A DNA stretch of 64,000 nucleotides from Virgibacillus_P tibetensis (GCF_036026595.1 NZ_JARZFX010000011.1:1-64000); one strand, 5' to 3'. Counted from the first letter of the stretch, positions 16,891-25,739 are shown. Numbers and translations: made by a program. The notes: generated by a model from the sequence alone, not told the origin.

Positions 16891-17460
16891 TTAAGACGCG
16901 TTTAATAATGTTTTAGGCTGCTTGTGGAATAAAAAGAATACAAGCACGGTACATAAAATAAAGGATGGTAACATATAAGAACCATTATATACTAACGAGT
17001 ACAACCAGACTGGCTGCCCTTCAATTGCCGATCCAAAAAATACGATGCCAGCAAAATAGTGTGCAATAAAACGTAATACTGACCCTAGAAGCACGCCGAG
17101 TGCGATATACGTAAGGTATACCTTAGTACTCTTTTCTTTAACTGCTTGTTGGATTTGTTTTGCAAAGATACCAGCGAACCCTAATACGGTAAACGCAATA
17201 GCATAATCAATAAACCCTTGTAATGGGTGCAGGATATATGCAGTACCTGTAGCAACCTGCAATACCCCCCATAAAAACCCTGCAAGCAAACCGCCTTTAA
17301 TTCCCCAGCGAAATGCTATGATAAAAATCGGAATCATTGCAAAAGATATGGATCCACCCTGTGCCCAAATTTTGAAGGACAACGGAAGAATATCCAACAA
17401 TAAAGCCAATGCTGTAAAAATTGCTACCTCAATTAAAAACAATGTACGCTTTGATTTCAT
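16891..17460 (-). CDS. thiT: Thiamine ECF transporter substrate-binding subunit ThiT
   Basis: A 189-residue membrane S-component. It has six hydrophobic segments; KIWAQGGSISFAMIPIFIIA and FRWGIKGGLLAGFLWGVLQ are typical of ThiT, and the ALGVLLGSVLRFIAHYFAG and WLYSLVYNGSYMLPS stretches carry thiamine-pocket aromatic residues. The shared ECF module (EcfA1/A2/T) is not in this window. A TPP riboswitch precedes it, so it is repressed when thiamine pyrophosphate is ample. Confidence 0.95.
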   Translation of the reverse strand: MKSKRTLFLIEVAIFTALALLLDILPLSFKIWAQGGSISFAMIPIFIIAFRWGIKGGLLAGFLWGVLQVATGTAYILHPLQGFIDYAIAFTVLGFAGIFAKQIQQAVKEKSTKVYLTYIALGVLLGSVLRFIAHYFAGIVFFGSAIEGQPVWLYSLVYNGSYMLPSFILCTVLVFFLFHKQPKTLLNAS

Positions 17461-17500
17461 CTAAACTCTCTCCCCTTTTTAAAGCTAAGTTCTATTTTTT

Positions 17501-17562
17501 GCACAAAAAAAGCAATGCCAAGGGGAAGACTTCCTGATGGGGAATCCGCTCACATTGCTTTT
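17501..17562 (-). terminator. Riboswitch-controlled terminator in the thiT leader
   Basis: AAGCAATG and CATTGCTTTTTTT enclose an inner GATTCCCC... / CTTCCCC-rich region downstream of the TPP aptamer and before the thiT start. The position fits the expression platform: ligand binding favours this terminator. Confidence 0.75.
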
Positions 17563-17574
17563 ATTCCATCAAAA

Positions 17575-17668
17575 AAGCCACCATCCCTACGCTAGTATTA
17601 ACTAACAGGTTCAAAGGGTAAGAACAAATTTGTTCACTCTCAGCCAAATGGCTCCCCCTGAAGGCTTC
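17575..17668 (-). ncRNA. TPP (THI-element) riboswitch
   Basis: On the minus strand the leader carries the conserved TPP aptamer parts in order: GGGGGAGCC, GGCTGAGAG, ACCCTTTGAACCTG and AGCGTAGGGA, closed by AGCC/GGCT P1 strands. It lies between a SigA-like promoter and the thiT terminator. Confidence 0.95.
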
Positions 17669-17695
17669 TATTATATTGCTTTTTTCGTTACTTAT

Positions 17696-17724
17696 AGTAT
17701 ACCGTATCAATCATATATTTACAA
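17696..17724 (-). promoter_or_regulatory. SigA-like promoter of the thiT transcript
   Basis: Minus strand: TTGTAA (17719-17724), 17-base spacer, TATACT (17696-17701). The aptamer begins about 28 bases downstream. Confidence 0.65.
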
Positions 17725-17743
17725 TTTTACATAACATTCCTTA

Positions 17744-19528
17744 CTAGAGTGAGAGGAATTCCTCTACGTCCTTTACACATAACTGGATGGCAGACTCCCA
17801 AAAATCAGTAGTTGTTAAATCTACGTTTAAGTGCTTTCTTGCCAATTCTTCCACATTCATCCGTCCAGTATCCCTAAGCAACTCAATATATGATTCTTCA
17901 AAGCTTCCACCCTTCTCCTTTGCATGCGCATAGATACCCAAGCTGAAAAGATAACCAAATGTGTAAGGGAAATTATAAAACGGCACACCTGTAATATGGA
18001 AGTGAAGCTTAGACGCCCAGAAGTTTTGATCGTACTCTTCAAGCGCATCACCATATGCCTCTTTTTGTGCTTCGATCATCAACTCGTTTAATCGATTCAC
18101 GGAAACTAAACCTTCTCTTCGTTCTTCATAAAAATTGTTTTCAAAAATAAAACGGGCATGTATATTCATAAAGAAGGCAACGCTGCGTTGAATTTTGTCT
18201 TCTAGTAATGCCTGTTTCTCTTTTTTATTTTGTGCACCTTTCACAGAAGCATCAGCAACAATCATTTCTGCAAATGTAGAAGCTGTCTCAGCAACGTTCA
18301 TTGCATACCGCTGGTTTAATCCATTAACATCATTCATTACATGCTGATGATAAGCATGCCCTAATTCGTGTGCAAGTGTTGCAATATTAGAGGTAGTTCC
18401 AGAGTACGTCATGAAAATACGTGTTTGTTCACTATCCGGAAAACTAGTACAGAATCCACCTGGACGCTTACCAGAACGGTCTTCCGCTTCTATCCAGCGT
18501 TTATCAAACGCCATCTGAGCAAAGTCAGCCATTTTCGGACTAAACTCCCGAAATTGCTCAACAATAAAGCTTGCTCCCTCTGTATAACTGGACTTTTTAA
18601 CAGATTTAGTCACAGGAGCACCAACATCGTACATGCTCAGTTTCTCCAATCCTAATATTTCAGCCTTCTTTTCAAGAAATTTTACAAAATGATGTTTATT
18701 ATTCGTTATCGCCTTCCACATAGCGTCTAATGTTTCTTTCTGCATACGGTTAATGGTTAAAGGTTCTTTTAAAACATCAGCCCAGTTTCTGTGTTTATAG
18801 GTTTGGAGACGAAAGCCTGCCAAATGATTTAAAGTTTGTCCAAATAAATCAGCCTTTTCTTTCCAAGCTTTATCTAATTGTTCAAAAACATGCTTGCGAA
18901 CTTCCCGGTCGGGGTTGCTTAACTTATTGGAAGCCTGCCCTACAGAATACGAGTTAGTTTCTCCCTCCTCTTCTAGTTCCACACTCATACTTCCAACAAT
19001 GGTATCGTACATTTGACTCCATCCATGATAACCATCTACAGCAAGATCATTAATCAGTATTTCGTTCTCTGCCGATAATAGTTCTTTTGCCCGTTTTCTA
19101 TTTTCATTAAGTACAAAAGAAATTTCTATTAATTGCGGGTGGAGCATCATTTCTTTCCATGCAGTATCATCAATTAAGACTAGCTTTTGTTCAAAATTAG
19201 TAACAACAGCGCTTAAATCAGCCTGTAATGCACTACGTTTGCCTACTAATAAATTAGCTTTATCATCGTTTACATCCTGTGCACTTAAGCAGCTGATAAA
19301 AGCAAAAGCTTCCCGAACCTTCTTCATAGTACTCTCTAAATGTGTAACAATACCTGCTAATTGATTTGTGCTGCCGCCTTCCTGACCAGGTACAAAGTTA
19401 TCGACAGTCTTTGATAGTTTACCCATTTCTTCCTTAATGGTTTTGAGATAAGTAGTGAATTCTTCAGACTCACTTCCGCCTGGAAAAATAACATCCAAAT
19501 CCCATGTCGGATTGTAGCTTTGCTGCAT
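17744..19528 (-). CDS. pepF: Oligoendopeptidase F-type M3 metallopeptidase
   Basis: A zinc endopeptidase of about 594 residues that cuts short peptides in the cytoplasm. The HELGHAYHQH motif (HEXXH) is visible at about residue 385-394, followed by the downstream MNVAETASTFAEMIV that supplies the third zinc ligand Glu. The start at MQQSYNPTWDLD is preferred because the codons of the upstream Met overlap the GAGGAGCG ribosome site. Single gene. Confidence 0.93.
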   Translation of the reverse strand: MQQSYNPTWDLDVIFPGGSESEEFTTYLKTIKEEMGKLSKTVDNFVPGQEGGSTNQLAGIVTHLESTMKKVREAFAFISCLSAQDVNDDKANLLVGKRSALQADLSAVVTNFEQKLVLIDDTAWKEMMLHPQLIEISFVLNENRKRAKELLSAENEILINDLAVDGYHGWSQMYDTIVGSMSVELEEEGETNSYSVGQASNKLSNPDREVRKHVFEQLDKAWKEKADLFGQTLNHLAGFRLQTYKHRNWADVLKEPLTINRMQKETLDAMWKAITNNKHHFVKFLEKKAEILGLEKLSMYDVGAPVTKSVKKSSYTEGASFIVEQFREFSPKMADFAQMAFDKRWIEAEDRSGKRPGGFCTSFPDSEQTRIFMTYSGTTSNIATLAHELGHAYHQHVMNDVNGLNQRYAMNVAETASTFAEMIVADASVKGAQNKKEKQALLEDKIQRSVAFFMNIHARFIFENNFYEERREGLVSVNRLNELMIEAQKEAYGDALEEYDQNFWASKLHFHITGVPFYNFPYTFGYLFSLGIYAHAKEKGGSFEESYIELLRDTGRMNVEELARKHLNVDLTTTDFWESAIQLCVKDVEEFLSL

Positions 19529-19687
19529 TAAATCGCTCCTCATAAAATAATAATTTCTGATTTTTACCCTATCTTTTTATTATAGCGAATAATAGAAATA
19601 GTTTCATTAAAAACATAATTTCTGGAAAATAAATGTTTTATTATTCAGTAATAAGGGTAGATGTGCATTAATCATAGGATTAACTAC

Positions 19688-19716
19688 TTGACAACATATC
19701 TTTACTTTTGTACACT
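19688..19716 (+). promoter_or_regulatory. SigA-type promoter of the yceI-like gene
   Basis: TTGACA at 19688, a 17-base spacer and TACACT at 19711. A dyad AAGTA-N7-TACTT lies just after the -10 (about 19726-19742), well placed for a repressor such as a MarR/DUF24-type regulator; that role is inference. Confidence 0.65.
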
Positions 19717-19772
19717 TAGTAACATAAAGTAACTTACGTACTTTTAATTAAAAACACTTGGAGGGATTTATA

Positions 19773-20309
19773 ATGACAAAAACAGTTTGGAACATTGACA
19801 CAGCTCATAGTGAAGTGGGATTTTCCGTAAGGCATATGATGATATCAAAAGCCAAAGGTGCCTTTAATAATTTCGACGCAGTTATTGAAGCAGATGTAGA
19901 GGATTTAACAAATTCAAAAATTGAATTTACGATTGACGCAAGCAGCATTGATACCCGTCAAAAAGACCGTGATGATCATTTACGTTCTGGAGATTTTTTT
20001 GATGTTGAGAATTACCCAAAAATAACATTCATTGCTACTGATATTAAGAAAAAATCAGATAGCAGGTATGATGTAACGGGTGACCTAACTGTTCGTGGAA
20101 CAACAAAACCAGTTACAGTAGATGTTGTCTTTGAAGGACAAAGCAAGGATCCAATGAGTGGCAATGAAGTTGCTGGGTTTAGCGGCGAAACGAAGATTAA
20201 CCGTAAAGAATTCGGCTTAACATGGAATGCACCAGTAGAAACCGGCGGTGTGTTGGTTGGAGAAGACGTTAAAATACAATTTGAAATTGAAGCACACAAA
20301 CAAGCATAA
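19773..20309 (+). CDS. YceI-family isoprenoid/lipid-binding protein
   Basis: A 178-residue lipocalin-like beta-barrel protein. The start MTKTVWNIDTAHSEVGFSVR follows GGAGGG. The family hallmarks are WNIDTAHSEVGFSVRHM, the KDRDDHLRSGDFFDVENYP stretch, and GDLTVRGTTKPVTV. It has no signal peptide, so it is the cytoplasmic YceI type. Promoter and terminator flank it, giving a monocistronic unit. YceI proteins bind long isoprenoids such as polyprenyl quinones and are often induced by quinone or base stress. Confidence 0.93.
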   Translation: MTKTVWNIDTAHSEVGFSVRHMMISKAKGAFNNFDAVIEADVEDLTNSKIEFTIDASSIDTRQKDRDDHLRSGDFFDVENYPKITFIATDIKKKSDSRYDVTGDLTVRGTTKPVTVDVVFEGQSKDPMSGNEVAGFSGETKINRKEFGLTWNAPVETGGVLVGEDVKIQFEIEAHKQA

Positions 20310-20317
20310 TTTAATTT

Positions 20318-20363
20318 AAAAGCCGAGCACAAGTACATTACGTACTTTGCTCGGCTTTTTTAT
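20318..20363 (+). terminator. Terminator of the yceI-like gene
   Basis: AAAGCCGAGCA / TGCTCGGCTTTTTT stem with an inner GTAC..GTAC arm and a T run. Confidence 0.9.
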
Positions 20364-20417
20364 TTTTTTCTCATGTGAGGTATAAAACTAGTAGACACGC
20401 TATGAGGAGAAAGATTA

Positions 20418-20633
20418 ATGGGATTGAATGTTACTCAAAAGTTAATACCAGATCATCTAGTTTCAGGGGTTTCCTTTGAAATTAACCCCCATTTCCGTCA
20501 AATGTTAATAAATTTGGTGAAGGAGTTTAACTTTGCAAGCCTCTTAACATCACATCAAGCCAACATCCAACCTCCAAGCTTTTATGCTGTGAACCTGATA
20601 CATACTTTATTTACCAGTAAAATATTCCGCTGA
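20418..20633 (+). pseudogene. Possible 5' relic of an aconitase-type gene
   Basis: A 71-codon frame behind AGGAGAAAG. Its first 17 residues (MGLNVTQKLIPDHLVSG) resemble the start of some aconitate hydratases; the rest has no such similarity and no recognised domain. It may be the stub of a deleted gene or an unrelated short peptide. It overlaps the 3' end of the convergent VanW gene. Confidence 0.35.
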
Positions 20634-21476
20634 AGCAGATGTATATAGTTGAATAAGCATTTTCCCATTGTCTGAATTAGCGCGAATAAGCAATGGCTGA
20701 TTATACATATTCCTGAATACAAAATCTGGCCCCCACCAGCTGACTGTTGCATCTCTGCCCTCCGGTACATATGGAACTGACCTGCTATGTGCATACCTCT
20801 CTACGATCTGAATACCTCTTAAATCAACAGCATTAAAAAGGGTGGATGATACCTGGCATATCCCCCCACCGATATCTTCTGCGAGCTCTCCTTTTACGAT
20901 AACTGGTGCACGCTTATAGCCTCTTTCTTTTGTTCGTTCCCCTACAACATCATTAAATGAAAACACTTCTCCTGGGAATATAACATAATTATTAATCGCT
21001 TTTGTTGCTAAATATATATTGTGCGACCGCTCTTCATTACTTTTTTTAAAATGAGTAACATAGCTTCCTAATTCTTTTTCATAAATTTCCTCCAACAGAG
21101 CACGGTCAATCCTTGGGTAAGTATTCATGAGCGGGGCTTGTAATCCTTTAGCGTCTTCTTGATAGAATGTCTTTCGGAATAAAATAGTGAATTTATCTAT
21201 ATCCAGTGTAACTCCAAGTTTCTCAGGGATAATTTCCCCACTTTTATTTAGTTTTGCATTTTCAGGTTCTTTATGAACCTTATCCTTTAGTGTCCGAATC
21301 AAATTATCTAAACGAATCTCATCTATGAAGAGATGATCTAAATAATTTAATGAATACCTGTCAACCTCCAGTTTATCCAGCCATATGGTATTCTCTTCTT
21401 CCTGAACTGAATTTGCCAGGACATGCTGTAATGGAAAGATTACTATAATAATTAATAAAATAATCACTTTCTTCAA
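20607..21476 (-). CDS. VanW-family exported protein
   Basis: A TTG start at 21474-21476 behind GGAGGTGAG gives a signal peptide (MKKVIILLIIIVIFPLQHVLA) and about 289 residues. The C-terminal VanW domain is clear: FPGEVFSFNDVVGERTKERG, then DIGGGICQVSSTLFNA and PYVPEGRDATVSWWGPDF. VanW proteins are extracytoplasmic and of unknown biochemical role, although first named in vancomycin resistance clusters; no van genes are here. The upstream in-frame extension has no ribosome site. Confidence 0.88.
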   Translation of the reverse strand: MKKVIILLIIIVIFPLQHVLANSVQEEENTIWLDKLEVDRYSLNYLDHLFIDEIRLDNLIRTLKDKVHKEPENAKLNKSGEIIPEKLGVTLDIDKFTILFRKTFYQEDAKGLQAPLMNTYPRIDRALLEEIYEKELGSYVTHFKKSNEERSHNIYLATKAINNYVIFPGEVFSFNDVVGERTKERGYKRAPVIVKGELAEDIGGGICQVSSTLFNAVDLRGIQIVERYAHSRSVPYVPEGRDATVSWWGPDFVFRNMYNQPLLIRANSDNGKMLIQLYTSASAEYFTGK

Positions 21477-21546
21477 TTTCTCACCTCCTACGCTTAGTAT
21501 GAGAAAATGAGAAAAAAATAACCAGTATTTCTCCTTGTTTAATTTA

Positions 21547-21798
21547 TTAGAAAATATAAATAGCAAATGCAACTATTGATAAAATAATAGTAACTGTATA
21601 TATCCATAATTGTATAGGAATATTAGACTTCAGTGAACTTTTTTCATAATCGAGTGATCGTTTTAATTCATCTTCTACCGTGTCTCCATCTTTTTCATAT
21701 TTTTTCATTTTATTTTCTTCCTGCTTAAATGCAAAAAGGGTTCCTACTAATGCTACAATAAATAAAATAGCTAAAAAGATAAGCAGCTCTAAACTCAT
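21547..21798 (-). CDS. Small two-helix membrane protein
   Basis: 83 residues with a hydrophobic helix at each end (LELLIFLAILFIVALVGTLF and IQLWIYTVTIILSIVAFAIY) and a charged middle. The ATG follows GGAGGCG. Located 70 bases upstream of the VanW start in the same direction, so possibly co-transcribed. No family recognised. Confidence 0.55.
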   Translation of the reverse strand: MSLELLIFLAILFIVALVGTLFAFKQEENKMKKYEKDGDTVEDELKRSLDYEKSSLKSNIPIQLWIYTVTIILSIVAFAIYIF

Positions 21799-21969
21799 TT
21801 TTAATCGCCTCCAGCTTTATAATACACGAATAGTTAACACTATGTCAGTGATGTAAAACACATTTGAAAAAGATAGCAGTAGAAAAATTTAATTATTTTC
21901 CATACCGCAGTATTCGTATCAATCTCAGTATTCCCTATTTGGCTATTTCTTTTTTTACAACTTTATGTA

Positions 21970-22012
21970 AAAAAAGAGCCATCAGTTTAATTAAACTAAA
22001 TGGCTCCTTAAA
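21970..22012 (-). terminator. Terminator with long stem before the small membrane gene region
   Basis: GAGCCAT...AGTTTAATTAAACT...ATGGCTC stem followed on the minus strand by TTTTTTT, downstream of the 33-residue gene at 22020. Confidence 0.85.
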
Positions 22013-22019
22013 CCTCAAA

Positions 22020-22121
22020 TTAACGAAAATCTCTTGATTCATCTATATATTGACTTGCAATTCTATATCCTACTAATGAAGCAATTAGAAGTATTATTCC
22101 ATACAATGTTCCTTTTCTCAT
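22020..22121 (-). CDS. Very small membrane peptide (33 aa)
   Basis: MRKGTLYGIILLIASLVGYR begins a 33-residue peptide with one hydrophobic helix, behind a strong GAGGAGG 8 bases before the ATG and followed directly by a terminator. The tight promoter-side and terminator-side fit supports a real gene. Function unknown. Confidence 0.55.
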   Translation of the reverse strand: MRKGTLYGIILLIASLVGYRIASQYIDESRDFR

Positions 22122-22176
22122 TATAAATGTACCTCCTCATTTTGCAGCTTATTTAGTGGTAACACTTTGAAATGTA

Positions 22177-23391
22177 TTAAAACGGACGCATTTTTCCTTT
22201 TTTAAGAACTAGCTTCACTCCACCCATAAGGTATAATGAGCGATTATCAACTACTTTTTTCATTACTGCTGCTCGTTTACCTGATAGTTTATAATTAGAG
22301 AAAATACTACCAATACCATCCGACTGACCGAGTGAAGCAACTGTACCTTTATCATCAAATACGAAATCTTTTAATGGCTGATTTGTAAGTAATGCTTCTA
22401 AATTAGCAGCCACAACATCGGCCTCTTGCATTGCTAACTGGGCAGTTGGTGGATAAGGACGATCCGCTTCCTTATTCCAGACCCAAGAACAGTCACCTAT
22501 TACAAAAATATTTTCCTCGCCAGGCATACGAAGATCACTATCAACATTTACTTTTCCTTTTGTAAGTTCAAAACCAGAATCTCCTAATACTGGGCTGCCT
22601 TTGACTCCACCAGTCCATACTACAGTTCCAGCTTTAATTAATTCATTATCCTCACCTACAATGAAACCTTCCGGCGTACATTCTGAAATAGCAGCACCTA
22701 TTTTAATCTCTACTCCACGGTCCTCAAGTGATTTCTTCGCGTAATCAACAAGATCCTTATCAAACATAGGAAGGATAGATGGTGCAGCTTCAACATTAAT
22801 AATCCTTACTTTACTGCGGTCAATATCATATTTTTTACACAGAGCTGGTACTTTTTCTGCAAGTTCCCCTACAAATTCAATCCCAGTGAATCCTGCACCA
22901 CCGATTAAAATGTTCAGGCTGTCATCCTCAGCCTGCTCGTCACTATTGAATTTGGCAAACTGATATTCGATATGTTCGCTGATTAAACGACTTGAATCGA
23001 TATCCTCAATTGCAAAGGCATTCTCCGCCATTCCCTTAATACCAAAGTCATTTGACTTCCACCCGAGGGCAACAACCAAATAATCATAGGTAATTTCACT
23101 ATTTTCGAGTACTACGCGTTTTTCATCTTTTTTAATTTCTACAACTGAATCATAAATTAATCTTGCTTTATTAGGATTAATTACATCACTGATCATTACA
23201 CGTGCATCGTTAGGTGTTATCGTTCCTGCCGCCACCTCATGCAACCATGTTGCTTCATAGTGATAATTATGTTTGTTGACTAGGACAATTTCTGCCTGCT
23301 CTGGTGATAGCTTTTGAATTAATCTTTTTGTAGTTGTCAACCCTGCATATCCTGCCCCAAGAACAACTATTTTTGGTTTATTTAAACTCAT
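22177..23391 (-). CDS. Type II NADH dehydrogenase (NDH-2)
   Basis: A 404-residue single-subunit, non-proton-pumping NADH:quinone oxidoreductase, peripheral on the inner membrane face. The FAD-binding VVLGAGYAGLTTTKRL is at the N-terminus; the NAD-binding Rossmann motif ILIGGAGFTGIEFVGEL lies near residue 160; the C-terminal FAD contact is IFVIGDCSWV, followed by PPTAQLAMQEADVVAANL. It resembles B. subtilis YumB/Ndh in length and order. Start ATG behind AGGTGG. Confidence 0.92.
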   Translation of the reverse strand: MSLNKPKIVVLGAGYAGLTTTKRLIQKLSPEQAEIVLVNKHNYHYEATWLHEVAAGTITPNDARVMISDVINPNKARLIYDSVVEIKKDEKRVVLENSEITYDYLVVALGWKSNDFGIKGMAENAFAIEDIDSSRLISEHIEYQFAKFNSDEQAEDDSLNILIGGAGFTGIEFVGELAEKVPALCKKYDIDRSKVRIINVEAAPSILPMFDKDLVDYAKKSLEDRGVEIKIGAAISECTPEGFIVGEDNELIKAGTVVWTGGVKGSPVLGDSGFELTKGKVNVDSDLRMPGEENIFVIGDCSWVWNKEADRPYPPTAQLAMQEADVVAANLEALLTNQPLKDFVFDDKGTVASLGQSDGIGSIFSNYKLSGKRAAVMKKVVDNRSLYLMGGVKLVLKKGKMRPF

Positions 23392-23539
23392 AAAATTTCC
23401 ACCTTTCTCATTTTGTTCTAAGTAAAATTACTAGGAAAAGCACTCAATTAAAATAATGCCAATGCCTGTATGATTGCTCACGCAATAATACACTAATAAT
23501 ATCAAAGTTTCATTAATTACGCTAATAAACCAGCATTAT

Positions 23540-24244
23540 TTATACAGGTCTAACAGTTATTTCATTTACATTTACATAATCCGGCTGCGTTACTGCATAA
23601 ATTACTGCCCTGGCAATATCATCCGTCTGGAGGGGCTTCCGGTCTTTTGGCATCCGTTCTGTATTCCGTTCGGTCTCTACCATCCCTGGCGAGATATTTG
23701 TGACACGCACTCCAGACCGTGCTAACTCTTTTTCAAGTCCCATAGAGATGGCCCGGACTGCATATTTGGTCGCACTATAAACCGTACTGACCTTTGTTAC
23801 TTCATGGCCTGAAACAGAAGCCGTATTAACAATATGACCAGTGGAGCGTTCCTTCATCTGAGGCAGTACGGAATTAATTCCGTACAATAAACCTTTAATA
23901 TTCACGTCAATCATTCTGTCCCATCCATCCACGTTGCCGTCCGTTATTGCAGCACGCTCCATCAAGCCGGCATTATTAACATAAATATCAATAGGCCCAA
24001 AGGCTTCACTGGCTTTCTTTACCAATGCTTCTACATCTGATTGTTTGGATACATCTGTTACTACAGCCATTGCCTTTTTGTTCCCGGTCTCGTTAATACG
24101 TTCGACCACCGCATTCAGCTCTTCCTTTCTTCGGGCCGCAACTACCACATTTGCTCCTTCAGCCGCAAGATGCTCAGCTATTGTTGCTCCAATCCCACTG
24201 CTGGAACCGGTAATAATTGCAGTTTTTCCTGTTAACTTTGACAT
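23540..24244 (-). CDS. Short-chain dehydrogenase/reductase
   Basis: Classical SDR of about 234 residues. The cofactor motif TGSSSGIG is near residue 10, NNAG at about 85, and the catalytic Ser...YSATK pair (NTASVSGHEV then TVYSATKYAVR) follows. The Arg after the Rossmann strand 2 (VVAARR) suggests NADP preference. The start MSKLTGKTAI follows GGAGGAC; an upstream extension overlaps the preceding gene. The substrate is unknown. Confidence 0.9.
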   Translation of the reverse strand: MSKLTGKTAIITGSSSGIGATIAEHLAAEGANVVVAARRKEELNAVVERINETGNKKAMAVVTDVSKQSDVEALVKKASEAFGPIDIYVNNAGLMERAAITDGNVDGWDRMIDVNIKGLLYGINSVLPQMKERSTGHIVNTASVSGHEVTKVSTVYSATKYAVRAISMGLEKELARSGVRVTNISPGMVETERNTERMPKDRKPLQTDDIARAVIYAVTQPDYVNVNEITVRPV

Positions 24245-24257
24245 CGGCTTGTCCTCC

Positions 24258-24896
24258 TTATGGGTTTGGTTCTTCATTCTCCACAGTATCCTCATCCTCA
24301 TTTGCTTCTCCGTCTTCTTCCTCCGTTGTTTCCTCCTCTATTGAGGATTCTTCACCTTCATCTAGTTTTGGGGCATCTTTATCTTTTTCTTTTTCTTTTT
24401 CTTTTCCCTGCTTTTCTGTCTCTTTCTTTTCAGTTTCCTGTTCTTTTTTCTCTTGTTCTATTACCTTTTCCTTTTCTTCTGCATTATTTTCATCTTTAAC
24501 CGGTTGCTCATTACTATTTCTATTTTCCGTATTGGGAACATCCTTTGTTTCTGAGTTGTTATGTATCTCTACTACCAGCTGTTGTTCTTCCACAATTTCC
24601 TCTTCTGCTACTTCTTCCTCCTCTACATTATCCCTCTCTGTCCCTTTTTCTATAAGTAATTCCTGATCTAGGAGAATTCCATCATCAATCCTTATCTCGT
24701 CCGGCTCCATCGCACGCTTCACTTTCGAGTCACTAATGCGTTCTTCTTTTTCTGCTATGCCGACATCCTTTTCTGACAGTTTCACCTTCCCAAATTTATC
24801 TTTTGATGCTTCCGTTTGGTATATACCAGTACTAACAACTAAGATAAAAGCAACCAAGGTGAACAAGTTAATAACAATGAGTTTTTTACTCTGCAT
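24258..24896 (-). CDS. Membrane-anchored, very acidic Glu/Lys-rich protein
   Basis: The start MQSKKLIVINLFTLVAFILV follows AGGAGTG and gives an N-terminal membrane anchor or signal. The remaining 180 residues are low-complexity, dominated by Glu, Lys, Asp and Thr, with runs such as EKEQETEKKETEKQGK and GEESSIEEETTEEED. It has no folded-domain signature, and looks like an extracellular disordered tether. It lies 13 bases upstream of the SDR start. Function unknown. Confidence 0.6.
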   Translation of the reverse strand: MQSKKLIVINLFTLVAFILVVSTGIYQTEASKDKFGKVKLSEKDVGIAEKEERISDSKVKRAMEPDEIRIDDGILLDQELLIEKGTERDNVEEEEVAEEEIVEEQQLVVEIHNNSETKDVPNTENRNSNEQPVKDENNAEEKEKVIEQEKKEQETEKKETEKQGKEKEKEKDKDAPKLDEGEESSIEEETTEEEDGEANEDEDTVENEEPNP

Positions 24897-25123
24897 AATC
24901 ACACTCCTACTTTCTATGTAACAATCAAAAAAATTAGCCAAATTATACCTTCTATTTTTATTGTAAGCTTTTATAACTACAAATTTCAAATTTTATTTTG
25001 GTTTTGTTCATAAAAAGTTCAAATTATGTAAAACGCTTACAAAATATATGGTATACTTTCTGTAACAAATTATAAGTTTACTAGTATAACTTAACTATTA
25101 TTAACATAAAGGTGGGTTGTCAT

Positions 25124-25609
25124 ATGGCTGAAACGCAGATACGTGTAGTAAATGAGCTTGGCGAAGATGTAGCACATGACGGAAAAGAAGTTGGAGAGAT
25201 CATTGTTAAGGGCCGTGGAGTCATGCATGACACAGAAGGCGGCTGGTCACATACAGGTGATATGGGTACAATAGATGAAAACGGTCAGATCCAAGTCATC
25301 GACCGGAAGAAAGACATCCTTAGCGATGGAGAAGGTGTTTCTTCTTTTGAAATAGAAAAAGTAATAACAGGGCATCCTGCAGTACAGGAAGTTTCCATCA
25401 TTCCTACCCCCCACGAAAAATGGGGCGAGATAGCTCATGCATTTGTTGTATTGCATGACGGACATGATATAACTGAACAGGAATTAATTAACTTTACTAC
25501 GAATAAAGTCAATTCGTCTAAATGTCCAAAGGCCGTTACATTTTTAAAAGAGCTTCCTAAAACAGCCAGTGGGAAAATTTTAAAAACGCAATTAAAAGAA
25601 ACAGTTTAG
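25124..25609 (+). CDS. Stand-alone C-terminal domain of an acyl-CoA ligase
   Basis: A 161-residue protein equal to the C-terminal third of ANL-superfamily ligases. It carries the A7-like GWSHTGDMGTI, the A8 hinge IDRKKDILSDGEGVSSFEIE and the A10 KTASGKILK with the catalytic Lys. The adenylate-forming N-terminal domain is entirely missing, with only non-coding DNA and an ATG behind GGTGGG upstream. It cannot activate substrates alone. It is either a deletion relic that gained a start, or a genuine domain-only protein. A terminator-like hairpin follows. Confidence 0.7.
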   Translation: MAETQIRVVNELGEDVAHDGKEVGEIIVKGRGVMHDTEGGWSHTGDMGTIDENGQIQVIDRKKDILSDGEGVSSFEIEKVITGHPAVQEVSIIPTPHEKWGEIAHAFVVLHDGHDITEQELINFTTNKVNSSKCPKAVTFLKELPKTASGKILKTQLKETV

Positions 25610-25620
25610 CAACGCGATCA

Positions 25621-25677
25621 CTTATAAGTATGAAACAGCTGCCTCACTTCATGGTGGCTTTTTTCATACTTATAGGT
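25621..25677 (+). terminator. Long hairpin after the ligase-domain gene
   Basis: A 13-bp outer stem (TATAAGTATGAAA / TTTCATACTTATA) encloses an inner GC-rich arm ending in TTTTTT. Likely terminates the ligase-domain transcript and shields it from the convergent toxin island. Confidence 0.6.
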
Positions 25678-25739
25678 TCTTGACTAACCTCGGATACAAC
25701 TTTAAATACTGTATTATCTCTTTCTAGATACATTAAAAT

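Noticed and set aside
20607..21476. VanW as evidence of vancomycin resistance
   Set aside because: VanW-family proteins are common in spore formers; no vanHAX or vanRS genes are present.
24217..24666. Long plus-strand Ser-rich frame opposite the acidic protein
   Set aside because: It is the antisense image of a Glu/Lys-rich coding strand, has no ribosome site, and its composition follows from the sense gene.
25025..25045. Possible catabolite repression (cre) site TGTAAAACGCTTACA upstream of the ligase-domain gene
   Set aside because: The match needs an extra base or two mismatches at the outer half; the promoter itself is unclear, so it was not called.
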